Shown: one piece after another, positions 1 to 8,640 of the stretch
Layout: every line of letters begins with the position of its first letter
Position numbering within the stretch: the stretch's first letter is position 1
Assembly (NCBI RefSeq): GCF_002953715.1
Contig: NZ_CP025012.1
Coordinates: 4,699,001-4,763,000 of the forward strand
Source: Rhizobium leguminosarum
GTDB taxonomy: Bacteria > Pseudomonadota > Alphaproteobacteria > Rhizobiales > Rhizobiaceae
Direction of reading: 5' to 3'
DNA length: 64,000 bases
Notes under the pieces: model-generated
Seen by the model: the letters and a program-made list of their open reading frames with translations, nothing else
Told to the model about the DNA's origin: nothing
The model's database searches: none
Program-made: the position numbers and the translations under genes

Positions 1-461
1 GAGAAGGTGGCGGGCGGAAGCTGCCAGAGCGTTTCCGGCAGATTGAGCCTGGCAAGCAGGGCGCCCGCCTTTTCCCGTGCCGTGGCGGCGCCCTCGCCGC
101 GTGCCACCAGCGGTTCGGCAACCACGTCGATCGCCGCGACGCGTGGCACGGTGCGCAGGAACTGGCTGACATAGCCAAGCGTATTGCGCCGCACGTTGAG
201 CACCGTGCGCGGATCGGTGGAGGCGAGATCGACGATGCGTCCGTCGTGGCGGATGAGGATCTGGCCGGTGTCGACGGCATAGTTGCCGTAGATCATCTTG
301 AGCAGCGAGCTCTTGCCGATGCCCGATGGGCCACCGAGCACGACGCATTCGCCCGATGCGACCGAGAAGGCGACATCGGAGACGACGGGTAGCTTGATGC
401 CGTCGCGCAGATGCATGGTGAAGCTCTTCGAGACTTCGGAAACGACGAGAGGCGTTGCCAT
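1..461 (-). CDS. phnL: PhnL, C-P lyase ABC-type ATPase subunit (partial, C-terminus off the window)
   Basis: The first 153 residues are visible; the gene runs off the left edge. The protein is an ABC-type nucleotide-binding subunit of the carbon-phosphorus lyase system, cytoplasmic, needed for growth on phosphonates though not for a transport step. Walker A is at residues 44-52 (GPSGIGKSS) and the Q-loop glutamine at about residue 100 (YVSQF). The start ATG at 461 lies 25 bp after the phnK stop, so it belongs to the phnGHIJKL operon. PhnL differs from PhnK by the MHLRDG-type N-terminus typical of the family. Signature and Walker B motifs are beyond the window, so completeness cannot be judged. 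Confidence 0.93.
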   Translation of the reverse strand, partial: MATPLVVSEVSKSFTMHLRDGIKLPVVSDVAFSVASGECVVLGGPSGIGKSSLLKMIYGNYAVDTGQILIRHDGRIVDLASTDPRTVLNVRRNTLGYVSQFLRTVPRVAAIDVVAEPLVARGEGAATAREKAGALLARLNLPETLWQLPPATF

Positions 462-486
462 GATTTCTTCTTCCTTGTTTCGGACC

Positions 487-1263
487 TCAGACCTGCAGGA
501 TCGAGGAGACGAGCAGCTGCGTATAGGGTTCGCGCGGGTCGTCGAGCACGCGGTCGGTGAGCCCGTGTTCGATAACGTAGCCGTCCTTCATCACCATCAT
601 CCGGTGCGAGAGCAGGCGGGCGACGGCGAGATCGTGGGTGACGATGATGGCCGAGAGGCCGAGATCATTGACGAGACCGCGTACGAGATCGAGCAGGCGC
701 GCCTGCACCGAGACGTCGAGGCCGCCGGTCGGCTCGTCCATGAAGACGAGGCGCGGTCCGGTGACGAGGTTGCGGGCGATCTGCAGTCGCTGGCGCATGC
801 CGCCGGAAAAGGCGCGGGGCTGGTCGTCGATGCGGTCGGCGTCGATCTCGACACGTTCGAGCCAGTCGATCGCCGAAGCGCGGATCTTGCCGTAGTGCCG
901 GTCGCCGATCGCCATCAGCCGTTCGCCGACATTGGCGCCAGCCGACACCGTCATGCGCAGGCCGTCGGCCGGGTTCTGGTGCACGAAGCCCCAGTCGGTG
1001 CGCATCAGGAAGCGCCGCTCGGCCTCGTTCATACGATAGAGGTCGCGGTAGCTGCCGTCTCGCATGTGATATTCGACGCTGCCGGTGCTCGGCAGCAGCC
1101 GGGTGGAGAGGCAGTTGAGCAGCGTCGTCTTGCCGGAGCCGGACTCGCCGACGATGGCGAGCACTTCGCCGGGCCAGAGCTCGAAGGAGACGTCGCGGCA
1201 GCCGATGCGGTTGCCGTAGAATTTCGAAACGTCATGGACTTTGAGAAGCGGGGTATCGCTCAT
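487..1263 (-). CDS. phnK: PhnK, C-P lyase ABC-type ATPase subunit
   Basis: A 258-residue ABC ATPase that binds the PhnGHIJ core complex of C-P lyase. Walker A is at residues 39-47 (GESGSGKTT), the Q-loop near 96 (VHQNPADGLRM, the PhnK-type sequence), the signature at 152-157 (FSGGMR), Walker B at 172-178 (LVFMDEP) and the switch His at 210. Its ATG (1263) overlaps the phnJ stop in an ATGA arrangement, which fixes this start over longer upstream readings and points to translational coupling. Length matches the family (about 250 residues). No membrane partner is encoded next to it, as expected for this non-transport use of an ABC ATPase. Confidence 0.96.
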   Translation of the reverse strand: MSDTPLLKVHDVSKFYGNRIGCRDVSFELWPGEVLAIVGESGSGKTTLLNCLSTRLLPSTGSVEYHMRDGSYRDLYRMNEAERRFLMRTDWGFVHQNPADGLRMTVSAGANVGERLMAIGDRHYGKIRASAIDWLERVEIDADRIDDQPRAFSGGMRQRLQIARNLVTGPRLVFMDEPTGGLDVSVQARLLDLVRGLVNDLGLSAIIVTHDLAVARLLSHRMMVMKDGYVIEHGLTDRVLDDPREPYTQLLVSSILQV

Positions 1264-2135
1264 TCTGCAGCCTCCCGGGCCAGCATCTCGCCGGCATGTC
1301 CGTGCGCGCGGCGGTCTTCGCAATGATCGGTGTCGGAGCAGACGAACATCCGCCCGCCCTTGTCGTCGAGAACCACCTCGTCGAGATAGACATCCTCGGC
1401 GCCGCAAAGGGCGCAGGGTTTATCGAAGCGCTGGATATCGAAGGGGTAATCCTCGAAATCCAGGCTGACGACGTCGGTATAGGGCGGAACCGCATAGATG
1501 CGCTTCTCGCGTCCGGCGCCGAAGAGCTGCAGCGCGTCCGACATATGCATCTTCGGATTGTCGAATTTCGGCGTCGGCGACGGGTCCATGACATAGCGGC
1601 CATGGACCTTCACCGGATAGGCGTAAGTCCGCGAGATGCGGCCGTTATGGGCGATGTCCTCGTAGAGCTTCACATGCATGAGGCCGTATTCTTCGAGCGC
1701 ATGCATCTTGCGGGTCTCGGTCTCGCGCGGCTCGAGGAAGCGCAGCGGCTCGGGGATCGGCACCTGGTAGACGAGCACCTGCCCGACCCCGAGCTTTTCT
1801 TCGGGAATGCGGTGGCGCGTCTGGATGATCGTCGCATCCTGGGTATGCGTCGTCACTGCGACATTGGCGACCTTCTGGAAGAAGGCGCGGATGGAAACGG
1901 CGTTGGTCGTGTCGTCGGCACCCTGGTCGATGACCTTCAGCACGTCGTCCGGTCCGATGATCGAGGCCGTCACCTGCACACCGCCGGTGCCCCAGCCGTA
2001 GGGCATCGGCATTTCGCGCGAGGCGAAGGGCACCTGGTAACCCGGAATGGCGATTGCCTTCAGGATCGCGCGGCGGATCATCCGTTTGGTCTGTTCGTCG
2101 AGATAGGCGAAGTTGTAGCTGGCCAGATCGGTCAT
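1260..2135 (-). CDS. phnJ: PhnJ, radical-SAM carbon-phosphorus lyase
   Basis: The catalytic C-P bond-cleaving enzyme: it converts 5-phosphoribosyl 1-alkylphosphonate to the cyclic phosphate and alkane by radical SAM chemistry. The 291-residue protein carries the unusual cluster motif C-x2-C-x21-C-x5-C at Cys241, 244, 266 and 272, the same numbers as I recall for the E. coli enzyme, and Gly32 in a PGY context corresponds to the proposed glycyl-radical residue. The ATG at 2135 overlaps the phnI stop (ATGA) and the 3' end overlaps phnK, so the start is well supported. An active enzyme is expected because every residue known to be needed is present. Confidence 0.97.
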   Translation of the reverse strand: MTDLASYNFAYLDEQTKRMIRRAILKAIAIPGYQVPFASREMPMPYGWGTGGVQVTASIIGPDDVLKVIDQGADDTTNAVSIRAFFQKVANVAVTTHTQDATIIQTRHRIPEEKLGVGQVLVYQVPIPEPLRFLEPRETETRKMHALEEYGLMHVKLYEDIAHNGRISRTYAYPVKVHGRYVMDPSPTPKFDNPKMHMSDALQLFGAGREKRIYAVPPYTDVVSLDFEDYPFDIQRFDKPCALCGAEDVYLDEVVLDDKGGRMFVCSDTDHCEDRRAHGHAGEMLAREAAE

Positions 2136-3238
2136 TCGGCGGCTTCCTTCATGTCTTCGCCACCGTTGCGGGCGGCTTCGAATTCGCGGCGCATGCGGCG
2201 GACGAGATCGAGTTCGGCCTGGAAGTCCACATAATGCGGAAGCTTCAGATGCTCGACGAAGCCCGTCGCCTGGACGTTGTCGGAGTGCGAGATGACGAAT
2301 TCCTCGTCCTGTGCCGGCGCGGTGATATCCTCGCCGAGCTCTTCGGCGCGAAGCGCCCGGTCGACCAGCGACATCGCCATCGCCTTGCGCTCGCTCTGGC
2401 CGAAGACCAGGCCGTAGCCGCGGGTGAATTGCGGCGGCGCCTTGGCCGAACCCTTGAACTGGTTGACCATCTGGCATTCGGTGATCTGGATCGTGCCGAG
2501 CGAGACGGCGAAACCGAGTTCCGGCACGTCGAATTCCACCTCGACGTCGCCGATGCGGATTTCACCGGTGAAGGGGTGGTTGCGGCCATAGCCGCGCTGG
2601 GTGGAATAACCGAGCGCCAGCAGGAAGCCCTCGTCGCCACGGGCAAGCGCCTGCAGGCGGAGATCCCGGGTCATCGGGAATTCCATCGGCTCGCGGGTCA
2701 GGTCGCCGATTTCGTGATCTTCCGGCATGTCGCCGTCGGCCTCGATCAGGCCTTCCTCGCCGAGGATTTCGGAGACGCGCATGACGCGGCCGGTCTCGGC
2801 GGCGCGCTGGGCGGGCGTCTCGACCGCCTCGTCCGAAAGCAGCGAGGGGTCGAGCAGCCGGTGGGTATAGTCGAAGGTCGGGCCGAGAAGCTGGCCGCCC
2901 GGCAGATCCTTGTAGGTCGCCGAGATGCGGCGTTCGATCGTCATATCAGCCGTGTCGAGAGGCCTGGAATAGCCGAAACGCGGCAGCGTCGTGCGGTAGG
3001 CGCGCAGCAGGAAGATCGCCTCGATCATATCGCCGCGTGATTGGCGGATGGCGAGCGCTGCGAGCGTGCGGTCGAAAAGCGAGGCCTCGGCCATGACGCG
3101 GTCGACGGCGAGCGCCAGCTGCGCCACGATCTGTTCGATGCCGATCGCCGGCAGCGAACGGTCGCCGCGGCGGCGGTCGGCGAGCAGGCGGTGGGCATTG
3201 GCGATGGCGGCCTCGCCACCCTTGACGGCAACATACAT
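2132..3238 (-). CDS. phnI: PhnI, C-P lyase core subunit (purine ribonucleoside 5'-triphosphate phosphonylase)
   Basis: A 368-residue PhnI homologue of normal family length. In the known pathway PhnI, with PhnG, H and L, replaces adenine of ATP with the phosphonate to give a ribose 1-phosphonate triphosphate. It begins MYVAVKGGEAAI, a family-typical N-terminus, and the middle contains the conserved stretch around FPMTRDLRLQALARGDEG and the GYGLVFGQSERKAM block near the C-terminal third. It lies 4 bp after phnH and overlaps phnJ by 4 bp, so the operon is tightly coupled. It is an enzyme subunit of the cytoplasmic PhnGHIJ complex. Confidence 0.96.
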   Translation of the reverse strand: MYVAVKGGEAAIANAHRLLADRRRGDRSLPAIGIEQIVAQLALAVDRVMAEASLFDRTLAALAIRQSRGDMIEAIFLLRAYRTTLPRFGYSRPLDTADMTIERRISATYKDLPGGQLLGPTFDYTHRLLDPSLLSDEAVETPAQRAAETGRVMRVSEILGEEGLIEADGDMPEDHEIGDLTREPMEFPMTRDLRLQALARGDEGFLLALGYSTQRGYGRNHPFTGEIRIGDVEVEFDVPELGFAVSLGTIQITECQMVNQFKGSAKAPPQFTRGYGLVFGQSERKAMAMSLVDRALRAEELGEDITAPAQDEEFVISHSDNVQATGFVEHLKLPHYVDFQAELDLVRRMRREFEAARNGGEDMKEAAE

Positions 3239-3242
3239 GAGC

Positions 3243-3851
3243 TCAGATCTCCGTTGCTGTGATCTTGGTGGTGCGCGGCAGGCAGAGGAAACGCCTGCCC
3301 GCCGTCAGCACGATGTCGACGCCGCGCGGAAAGAGCGCACGGTTCTCGGTCCAGAGCCGCAGGAAGGTCTCCGGCAGGCCGATAGGCGCGATCTCCGTCA
3401 CGCTCTGGATGCCCGGACCCATCAGCGCCAGCCTGCGGCCGCCCTCGAGTTCTGCGAGTTCGATGACAACAGTCGTCGAGCGGTCGGGATATTCCTGCGT
3501 GCCTGATGCAAAGAGGCCGAAGGAGGAAAGTGCGGTGCCGGCCTCGGCGAAGGCAAAACGCGCCTCGGCCTTCTCGCTGGTCAACGGCGCGCCGGTGTGG
3601 AAGCCGAGCCACTCCGGCACGGCCGATTTCACCAGTCCCTGGGAAAGCCAGACGGGCGTGTCGTGGTCGCAAAGCGTCAGCGCGATCGTGCCGGCGGCGA
3701 TGCCGAGCGGTGCCGGCGGAGCGACATTGGGCTGAACGGTCTGGATCGTGCCGGGGCGGGCCATGCCGTCCATCAGCATCTTGAAGACGCTCTGGGCATG
3801 GAAGACCGGCTCGGCAAAGCCACCGGTCAGAGCTTCTGTGTTCAGGCCCAT
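3243..3851 (-). CDS. phnH: PhnH, C-P lyase core subunit
   Basis: A 202-residue PhnH, a structural subunit of the C-P lyase core complex with a fold related to PLP enzymes but without the cofactor lysine. The N-terminal FAEPVFHAQSVFKMLMDGMA and the following ARPGTIQ are family hallmarks. The ATG at 3851 shares one base with the phnG stop (TGATG), and the stop is 4 bp before phnI. Assignment rests on these motifs plus the invariant order G-H-I-J-K-L. Confidence 0.95.
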   Translation of the reverse strand: MGLNTEALTGGFAEPVFHAQSVFKMLMDGMARPGTIQTVQPNVAPPAPLGIAAGTIALTLCDHDTPVWLSQGLVKSAVPEWLGFHTGAPLTSEKAEARFAFAEAGTALSSFGLFASGTQEYPDRSTTVVIELAELEGGRRLALMGPGIQSVTEIAPIGLPETFLRLWTENRALFPRGVDIVLTAGRRFLCLPRTTKITATEI

Positions 3852-4327
3852 CAGTTGTCTCCCCGCACCATGGTGAAGAAATCGACACGGGTTGCCGCCG
3901 TCTCATCCGCCTTGCGGCGTCCGGCATCGGCGATCCGTTCGGCGATCGGTAAAAGCAGTGCCTGTTCGACGAAATCCTTGGTCGCGTCCTCTTGCCAGAG
4001 CGCGTCGAAGATCGCCGCAAGCCTGGCCTTCTCGCGGTCGGTGCCGAGCGCCTGTGCATGGCCGACCGAGCCGGTGTCGAGCCGGACCGTGGCCCGCGTC
4101 ACGGTCACTTCGCCCAGATTGAACGGAGCGCCGCCGCCGCCGATGCGTCCGCGCACCATCACCAGCCCGGTCTCCGGTCCGCGCACCTGATGGGCCACAG
4201 GCTTTTGCGGCAGCGCATCGAAGACCGCTGAGAGTTCGCTGCGTTCCGCACGCGCCAGCAGATCGGCGGCGCGTTTGCGCCCGGATGCCGTCTGTGACGC
4301 AGCGTCTTTCCTGTCCGCTGATATCAT
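3851..4327 (-). CDS. phnG: PhnG, C-P lyase core subunit
   Basis: First gene of the C-P lyase operon; 158 residues from the ATG at 4327, where an AGGGAAG ribosome site sits 5-6 bases upstream. A longer reading (from 4378) would run through the operator palindrome and is rejected. The conserved PhnG blocks are present: VRGPETGLVMVRGRIGGGG, then PFNLGEVTVTRA and a C-terminal DFFTMVRG. PhnG is part of the PhnGHIJ complex with PhnI, H and J. It is transcribed divergently from phnF, which probably represses it. Confidence 0.95.
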   Translation of the reverse strand: MISADRKDAASQTASGRKRAADLLARAERSELSAVFDALPQKPVAHQVRGPETGLVMVRGRIGGGGAPFNLGEVTVTRATVRLDTGSVGHAQALGTDREKARLAAIFDALWQEDATKDFVEQALLLPIAERIADAGRRKADETAATRVDFFTMVRGDN

Positions 4328-4344
4328 CGCCGCTTCCCTTAAAA

Positions 4345-4362
4345 TGTCTATTGATATAGACA
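4345..4362. promoter_or_regulatory. Putative PhnF (GntR/HutC) operator
   Basis: A perfect inverted repeat, TGTCTAT-TGAT-ATAGACA, lies 17 bp upstream of the phnG start codon and 111 bp upstream of phnF. AT-rich half-sites of this TCTA/TAGA type are known for HutC-subfamily GntR repressors, including PhnF. The position would block phnG transcription and could autoregulate phnF. Seen directly as a palindrome; the regulator assignment is inferred from proximity and family. Confidence 0.6.
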
Positions 4363-4419
4363 ACCATACAAGATACACTTAGCTCTAAATCGATGTCGTG
4401 ACAAGCGTGTGACATCCTG

Positions 4420-4459
4420 CAGCGCCGCGCGCCTTTTAAGACGCGCAAAGGACGCTGTA
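4420..4459 (+). repeat. Short palindromic intergenic repeat, family A, copy 1 (core only)
   Basis: Core CAGCGCCGCGCGCC followed by TTTTAAGACGCGCAAAG and GACGCTGTA. The same core recurs at 8641-8682, 23389-23440, 36347-36440 and, inverted, 59616-59722. Its ends (CAGCGyC / GACGCTG) are complementary, so it can fold. It lies only 15 bp upstream of the phnF start, so the phnF promoter is probably within or upstream of it. Confidence 0.75.
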
Positions 4460-4473
4460 GCAGAAGGCGTGAA

Positions 4474-5229
4474 ATGGCGGGCAGGGGTGGAATGGCAGGA
4501 TTGAAGCAGGTGCAAAGGCAAACCGGCGTGGCGCTCTGGCGCCAGATCGCCGATCGGATTCGCGAGGCGATCAGCACGGGAGCCTATGACGAAACGGGAA
4601 TGGTGCCGCCGGAAACCATGTTGGCGCTGCAATTCGGCGTCAACCGGCATACGGTGCGCAGTGCGCTGGCGGCGCTGGCGCAGGAGGGTATCGTCCGTGC
4701 GGTACAAGGTCGCGGCACGCTGATCGAGCGCAAGGAGCGGCTGAATTTCCCGATCACCAGGCGCACGCGCTTCACCGCCGGCATCGGCGATCAGGCGCGT
4801 GAAATGCGCGGTCTGCTGCTCGATGAGGCGCAGGAGGAAGCGAGTGCCGAGATCGCCCGCTGGCTGGGCCTGAAGCCGGGAGAACAGGTGATCCGCCTGG
4901 AAACATTGCGCCAGGCAGACAAGCGGCCGGTTTCAAGGGCGACGAGCTGGTTTCCCGCCGAGCGCTTTGCCGGTATCGGTGCGGCTTACCGGACGGGGGA
5001 ATCGATCACCAAGGCTTTCGCCGACCTCGGCCTGCCGGATTATGTCCGGGCGACGACCGAGGTAACGGCCGCCCATGCGAGTGCCGCCGATATGGCCGAC
5101 CTCGAACTCACTCCTGGCGCGATCCTGCTGATCGCCAAGGCGATGAATACCGATCTTGAGGGTGTGCCAGTGCAATATTCGATCAGCCGCTTCGCGGCCG
5201 ACCGGGTACAGTTCACCATCGAGAACTGA
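4474..5229 (+). CDS. phnF: PhnF, GntR/HutC-family phosphonate operon regulator
   Basis: A 251-residue GntR regulator of the HutC subfamily: winged helix-turn-helix at about residues 18-85 (ALWRQIADRIREAI ... NRHTVRSALAALAQEGIV) and a UTRA ligand domain from about 100 to the C-terminus. Divergent orientation from phnG and a palindromic operator between the genes identify it as PhnF, in enteric operons encoded inside the phn cluster. The start at 4474 has AGAAGG about 6 bases ahead; a second ATG at 4492 is possible. The effector is likely a phosphonate or phosphate metabolite, not visible from sequence. Confidence 0.88.
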   Translation: MAGRGGMAGLKQVQRQTGVALWRQIADRIREAISTGAYDETGMVPPETMLALQFGVNRHTVRSALAALAQEGIVRAVQGRGTLIERKERLNFPITRRTRFTAGIGDQAREMRGLLLDEAQEEASAEIARWLGLKPGEQVIRLETLRQADKRPVSRATSWFPAERFAGIGAAYRTGESITKAFADLGLPDYVRATTEVTAAHASAADMADLELTPGAILLIAKAMNTDLEGVPVQYSISRFAADRVQFTIEN

Positions 5230-5234
5230 GTGCC

Positions 5235-5256
5235 TTTCCCCGCCGAAGCGGGGAAA
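5235..5256. terminator. Hairpin between convergent phnF and gpmA
   Basis: Perfect 9-bp stem TTTCCCCGC / GCGGGGAAA with a CGAA loop (TTCG on the minus strand, a very stable tetraloop). It lies 5 bp after the phnF stop and 12 bp before the gpmA stop. There is no U-tract on either side, so it may act as a bidirectional stem that protects 3' ends more than as a classical intrinsic terminator. Confidence 0.55.
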
Positions 5257-5268
5257 GATCAACTGAGA

Positions 5269-5904
5269 TCAATGTGCGCCCGACATGTCGCCGAGCACTT
5301 CCTTGGAAGCGACGGTGGAATCCGCTTTCAGCTTGTAGACCATCGGCACGCCGGTCGCGAGATTGAGGGCGAGCACGCCTTCGCGGCTCAGCTTGTCGAG
5401 CACCATCACCAGCGAGCGCAGCGAATTGCCGTGCGCGGCAACCAGCACCTTCTCGCCTCTGAGCACGCGCGGCAGGATTTCGGTGAGGTAGTAGGGCCAG
5501 ACGCGGGCACCGGTGTCGCGCAGGCTTTCACCGCCGGGAGGCGGCACGTCATAGGAGCGGCGCCAGATATGCACCTGTTCCTCGCCCCATTTGGCGCGCG
5601 CATCATCCTTGTTGAGGCCGGAGAGATCGCCGTAGTCGCGCTCGTTCAGCGCCTGGTCGCGGATGGTCAGGAGATCAGGCTGGCCGACCTTGTCGAGGAT
5701 CAGCTTCAGCGTGTGCTGCGCACGCACCAGCACCGAGGTATAGGCGACGTCGAATTTGATTCCGTATTCGGCGAGCGCCGCTCCGCCTGCATTGGCTTCC
5801 TGGACGCCGAGCTCGGTCAGATCGGGATCCTTCCAGCCGGTGAAGAGATTCTTCAGGTTCCAGTCACTCTGGCCGTGGCGAACGAGGACGAGGGTACCGC
5901 TCAT
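5269..5904 (-). CDS. gpmA: 2,3-bisphosphoglycerate-dependent phosphoglycerate mutase
   Basis: Glycolytic/gluconeogenic enzyme interconverting 3- and 2-phosphoglycerate in the cytoplasm. The 211-residue protein has the phosphohistidine motif RHG (Arg9-His10-Gly11), Arg61, the acid Glu88 in NERDYGDLSG and the second catalytic His158 in AHGN. It is shorter than the 250-residue E. coli protein, as is usual for alphaproteobacterial GpmA. The neighbouring gene dapB lies 21 bp upstream on the same strand, and the two may be co-transcribed although their pathways differ. Confidence 0.95.
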   Translation of the reverse strand: MSGTLVLVRHGQSDWNLKNLFTGWKDPDLTELGVQEANAGGAALAEYGIKFDVAYTSVLVRAQHTLKLILDKVGQPDLLTIRDQALNERDYGDLSGLNKDDARAKWGEEQVHIWRRSYDVPPPGGESLRDTGARVWPYYLTEILPRVLRGEKVLVAAHGNSLRSLVMVLDKLSREGVLALNLATGVPMVYKLKADSTVASKEVLGDMSGAH

Positions 5905-5925
5905 GAATATGCCTCCGTAGTATCG

Positions 5926-6750
5926 TTATGAGGAAGAGAGCCCGAGCACGTCGAGCATGGAATAGAGACCCGGCTTCTTGTCGCGCGCCCAAAGGGCCGC
6001 CTTGATGGCGCCGCGCGCAAAGATCGAGCGGTCGGCCGCACTGTGCGATAGGGTGACGATTTCACCTTCTCCGGCAAAAAGCACCGAATGTTCGCCGATG
6101 ACTGAGCCGCCGCGCAGGGTCGCAAAGCCGATGGTGCCCGCTTCGCGGGCGCCGGTATGGCCGTCGCGCACCCGGACCGACTTCGAAGCCAGATCGATGC
6201 TGCGCCCCTTTGCCGCGGCCTCGCCGAAGAGAAGGGCGGTGCCGGAAGGTGCATCTACCTTGTGCTTGTGGTGCATTTCCAGGATCTCGATATCCCAGTC
6301 ATCAGGATCAAGCGCACGCGCTGCCTGCTCTGCGAGCACGCTGAGCAGATTGACCCCAAGGCTCATATTGCCCGACTTGACGATGCGGGCATGGCGGGCC
6401 GCCGCGGCGATCTTGGCATTGTCATCGGGCAAACAGCCCGTCGTGCCGATGACATGGACGATGCGGGCCTGCGCGGCGAGGCCTGAGAATTCCACTGTTG
6501 CAGCGGGCGAGGTGAAGTCGAGCACGCCTTCGGCATCGAGAAAGGCGTTGAGCGGATCGTCGCTGATGATGACGCCGGTCGGGCCGAGACCGGCGATCTC
6601 GCCGGCATCCTTGCCGACGAAGGGCGAGCCGGCACGCTCGACCGCGGCATGTAGCGTGACACCTTCGATGGAATGGATGAGCCGGATCAGCGTCTGCCCC
6701 ATGCGTCCGGCTGCGCCAACCACCACCAGTTTCATCGCAGCATCGCTCAT
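5926..6750 (-). CDS. dapB: 4-hydroxy-tetrahydrodipicolinate reductase
   Basis: Lysine/meso-diaminopimelate pathway enzyme that reduces 4-hydroxy-tetrahydrodipicolinate with NAD(P)H, so it feeds cell-wall synthesis. The 274-residue protein has the Rossmann nucleotide loop GAAGRMGQ at residues 13-20, the GTTG segment at 102-105 and the catalytic HHKHKVDAPSGTA block beginning at residue 160. The ATG at 6750 is preceded by GGTGAG; an internal ATG at 6735 would remove five residues. It lies between gpmA and an ABC exporter gene on the same strand. Confidence 0.96.
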   Translation of the reverse strand: MSDAAMKLVVVGAAGRMGQTLIRLIHSIEGVTLHAAVERAGSPFVGKDAGEIAGLGPTGVIISDDPLNAFLDAEGVLDFTSPAATVEFSGLAAQARIVHVIGTTGCLPDDNAKIAAAARHARIVKSGNMSLGVNLLSVLAEQAARALDPDDWDIEILEMHHKHKVDAPSGTALLFGEAAAKGRSIDLASKSVRVRDGHTGAREAGTIGFATLRGGSVIGEHSVLFAGEGEIVTLSHSAADRSIFARGAIKAALWARDKKPGLYSMLDVLGLSSS

Positions 6751-6765
6751 GTCAGTCTCACCAGA

Positions 6766-8553
6766 TCAGTTTGAATCGGAGGCCGAAGGCCTCTGCAGGT
6801 TGTTGAGGCGAGCGTAAAGACCGTCGCTGACCTTCGCAAGCGTCTCGTGATTGCCTTCCTCGACGACGCGGCCCTGCTGCATGACGACGATCTTGTCGGC
6901 GCGCACCACGGTCGAAAGCCGGTGGGCGATGACGACGACGGTGCGTCCGCTCATCGCTCCGTCGAGCGCCTTCTGCACGGCGGCCTCGGATTCGGTGTCG
7001 AGGGCCGAGGTCGCCTCATCGAGAAGCAGGATCGGCGCATTGCGCACCAAAGCGCGGGCGATCGACAGCCGCTGGCGCTGGCCGCCCGAAAGCGTCACGC
7101 CGTTTTCGCCGACCGGCGTCTCGTAACCTTGCGGCTGTGCTGAGATGAAATCATGCGCATAGGCAAGCCGCGCCGCCTCTTCCACCTCGGCATCGGTCGC
7201 TTCCGGCCGTCCATAGCGGATATTGTCGCGGATCGTACCCTCGAACAGATAGGGCTGCTGCGAGACATAGGCGAGCTGCTGGCGCAGCGACTTCTTGGTG
7301 ATGTGGGCGATGTCCTGCCCGTCGATCAGGATTTCGCCTTCGCGCGGATCATAGAAGCGCGGAATGAGGCTGATGACGGTGGATTTGCCGGCGCCGGAGG
7401 GCCCGACCAGCGCCGTGGTCGCGCCGCCCTCGGCGGTGAAACTGACGCCGCTGAGTACGCTCTCATTGCCGTAGGCGAAGGAAACATTGCGGAATTCGAT
7501 CCTTGCCTGCGTCACCGTCAGCGGCCGGGCATCCGGCAGGTCGCGCTGGCGCGGTTCCATGTCGAGCAACTCGTAGATCATCCGCGCATTGACGACGGCG
7601 CGCTCCATCTGCACCTGCAGACGGGCAAGCCGGCGGGCCGGGTCATAGGCAAGCAGCAGCGCCGTGACGAAGGAGAAGAAGGCGCCGGGTGGCACATTGA
7701 AGTAGATCGAGCGGTAGGCGGCATAGGCAAGCACGCTGGCGACGGCAAAGCCCGCGAAACTCTCCGTCAAAGGAGATGTGCGTTCGGAAAGCCGGGCAAT
7801 CCGGTTGGCCCGGCTTTCGGCCCCCTTGATGAGTTTGTTGACCTTGCCTTCCAGTTCTTCTTCCATCGTGAAGGCTTTCACGATGGCGATGCCCTGGATC
7901 GTCTCCTGCATGGCGCCGAGAACATGGCTGTTCAGATGCACGGCCTCGCGGGTCGCCGAGCGCAGCCGCTTCGAAACATAGCGCAGTGCATAAAGCAACG
8001 GCGGCGCCATGATGAACACGGCAAGGCTGAGCAGCGGATCCTGGATGATCATCACGGCGAGCAGCGAAACGAAAGTCAAAAGGTCGCGCACCGTCGAGGT
8101 GATCGTCAGGTTGAGCACGTCGCGGATGCCGCTGACGTTCTGGCTCACCTGCGCGGCGATATGGGCAGAGCGCGCCTCGCTGAAGAAGCCGACCGAAAGC
8201 GTCATCAGATGCGCATAGAGCCGGCGCTGGTAGCGGGCGACGATATCGTTGCCGACCCTGGAAAGCGCCACCGCCTGACCATAGCTCGCAAAACCGCGCA
8301 GCACGAAGGCGATGAAGATCGAAAGACAGATGATCCAGACGACGTCGGCGCGCCGATTGGCGAAGGCCTCGTCGATGATCGCCCGCATGATCCAGGCGGT
8401 GAACGCCGTCGAAAGCGCCACCACGATGAGGCAGGCGATCGCAAAGACATAGCCCCACAGATGATCGCGGCCGTTTTCAGCGATGATTCGCTTCAGGATG
8501 CCGGTTACGGTATCGCTGCTGACGCCCTGCGTTCTGCTTTCCGCCGCTTCCAA
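6766..8553 (-). CDS. ABC exporter, fused membrane and ATPase domains (MsbA/multidrug type)
   Basis: A half-transporter of about 595 residues: an N-terminal six-helix exporter domain (roughly residues 30-315) and a C-terminal ATPase with Walker A GPSGAGKST, Q-loop YVSQQPYLF, signature LSGGQRQRLS and Walker B ILLLDEATSALD, then the AHRLS switch. It should homodimerise in the inner membrane and export a lipid or other hydrophobic substrate; the substrate cannot be read from sequence. I chose the TTG at 8553 because AGGAAA lies 6 bases upstream; a GTG at 8601 would add 16 residues. It is 15 bp upstream of dapB on the same strand. Confidence 0.88.
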   Translation of the reverse strand: MEAAESRTQGVSSDTVTGILKRIIAENGRDHLWGYVFAIACLIVVALSTAFTAWIMRAIIDEAFANRRADVVWIICLSIFIAFVLRGFASYGQAVALSRVGNDIVARYQRRLYAHLMTLSVGFFSEARSAHIAAQVSQNVSGIRDVLNLTITSTVRDLLTFVSLLAVMIIQDPLLSLAVFIMAPPLLYALRYVSKRLRSATREAVHLNSHVLGAMQETIQGIAIVKAFTMEEELEGKVNKLIKGAESRANRIARLSERTSPLTESFAGFAVASVLAYAAYRSIYFNVPPGAFFSFVTALLLAYDPARRLARLQVQMERAVVNARMIYELLDMEPRQRDLPDARPLTVTQARIEFRNVSFAYGNESVLSGVSFTAEGGATTALVGPSGAGKSTVISLIPRFYDPREGEILIDGQDIAHITKKSLRQQLAYVSQQPYLFEGTIRDNIRYGRPEATDAEVEEAARLAYAHDFISAQPQGYETPVGENGVTLSGGQRQRLSIARALVRNAPILLLDEATSALDTESEAAVQKALDGAMSGRTVVVIAHRLSTVVRADKIVVMQQGRVVEEGNHETLAKVSDGLYARLNNLQRPSASDSN

Positions 8554-8640
8554 ATAGGATTTCCTGTCTCGGACCAAGCGCCCCGCGATGACGACGCGCA
8601 CTTTTGCCGGGGTCTATAAAGAGTTGGGACTGGTTTGGCT

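Noticed and set aside
5235..5256. Classical rho-independent terminator between phnF and gpmA
   Set aside because: The hairpin is strong but no U-tract follows on either strand, so it is listed only as a convergent-gene hairpin.
7153..8619. Open frame of 488 codons on the plus strand
   Set aside because: Antisense to the ABC exporter gene, no domain, composition typical of shadow frames.
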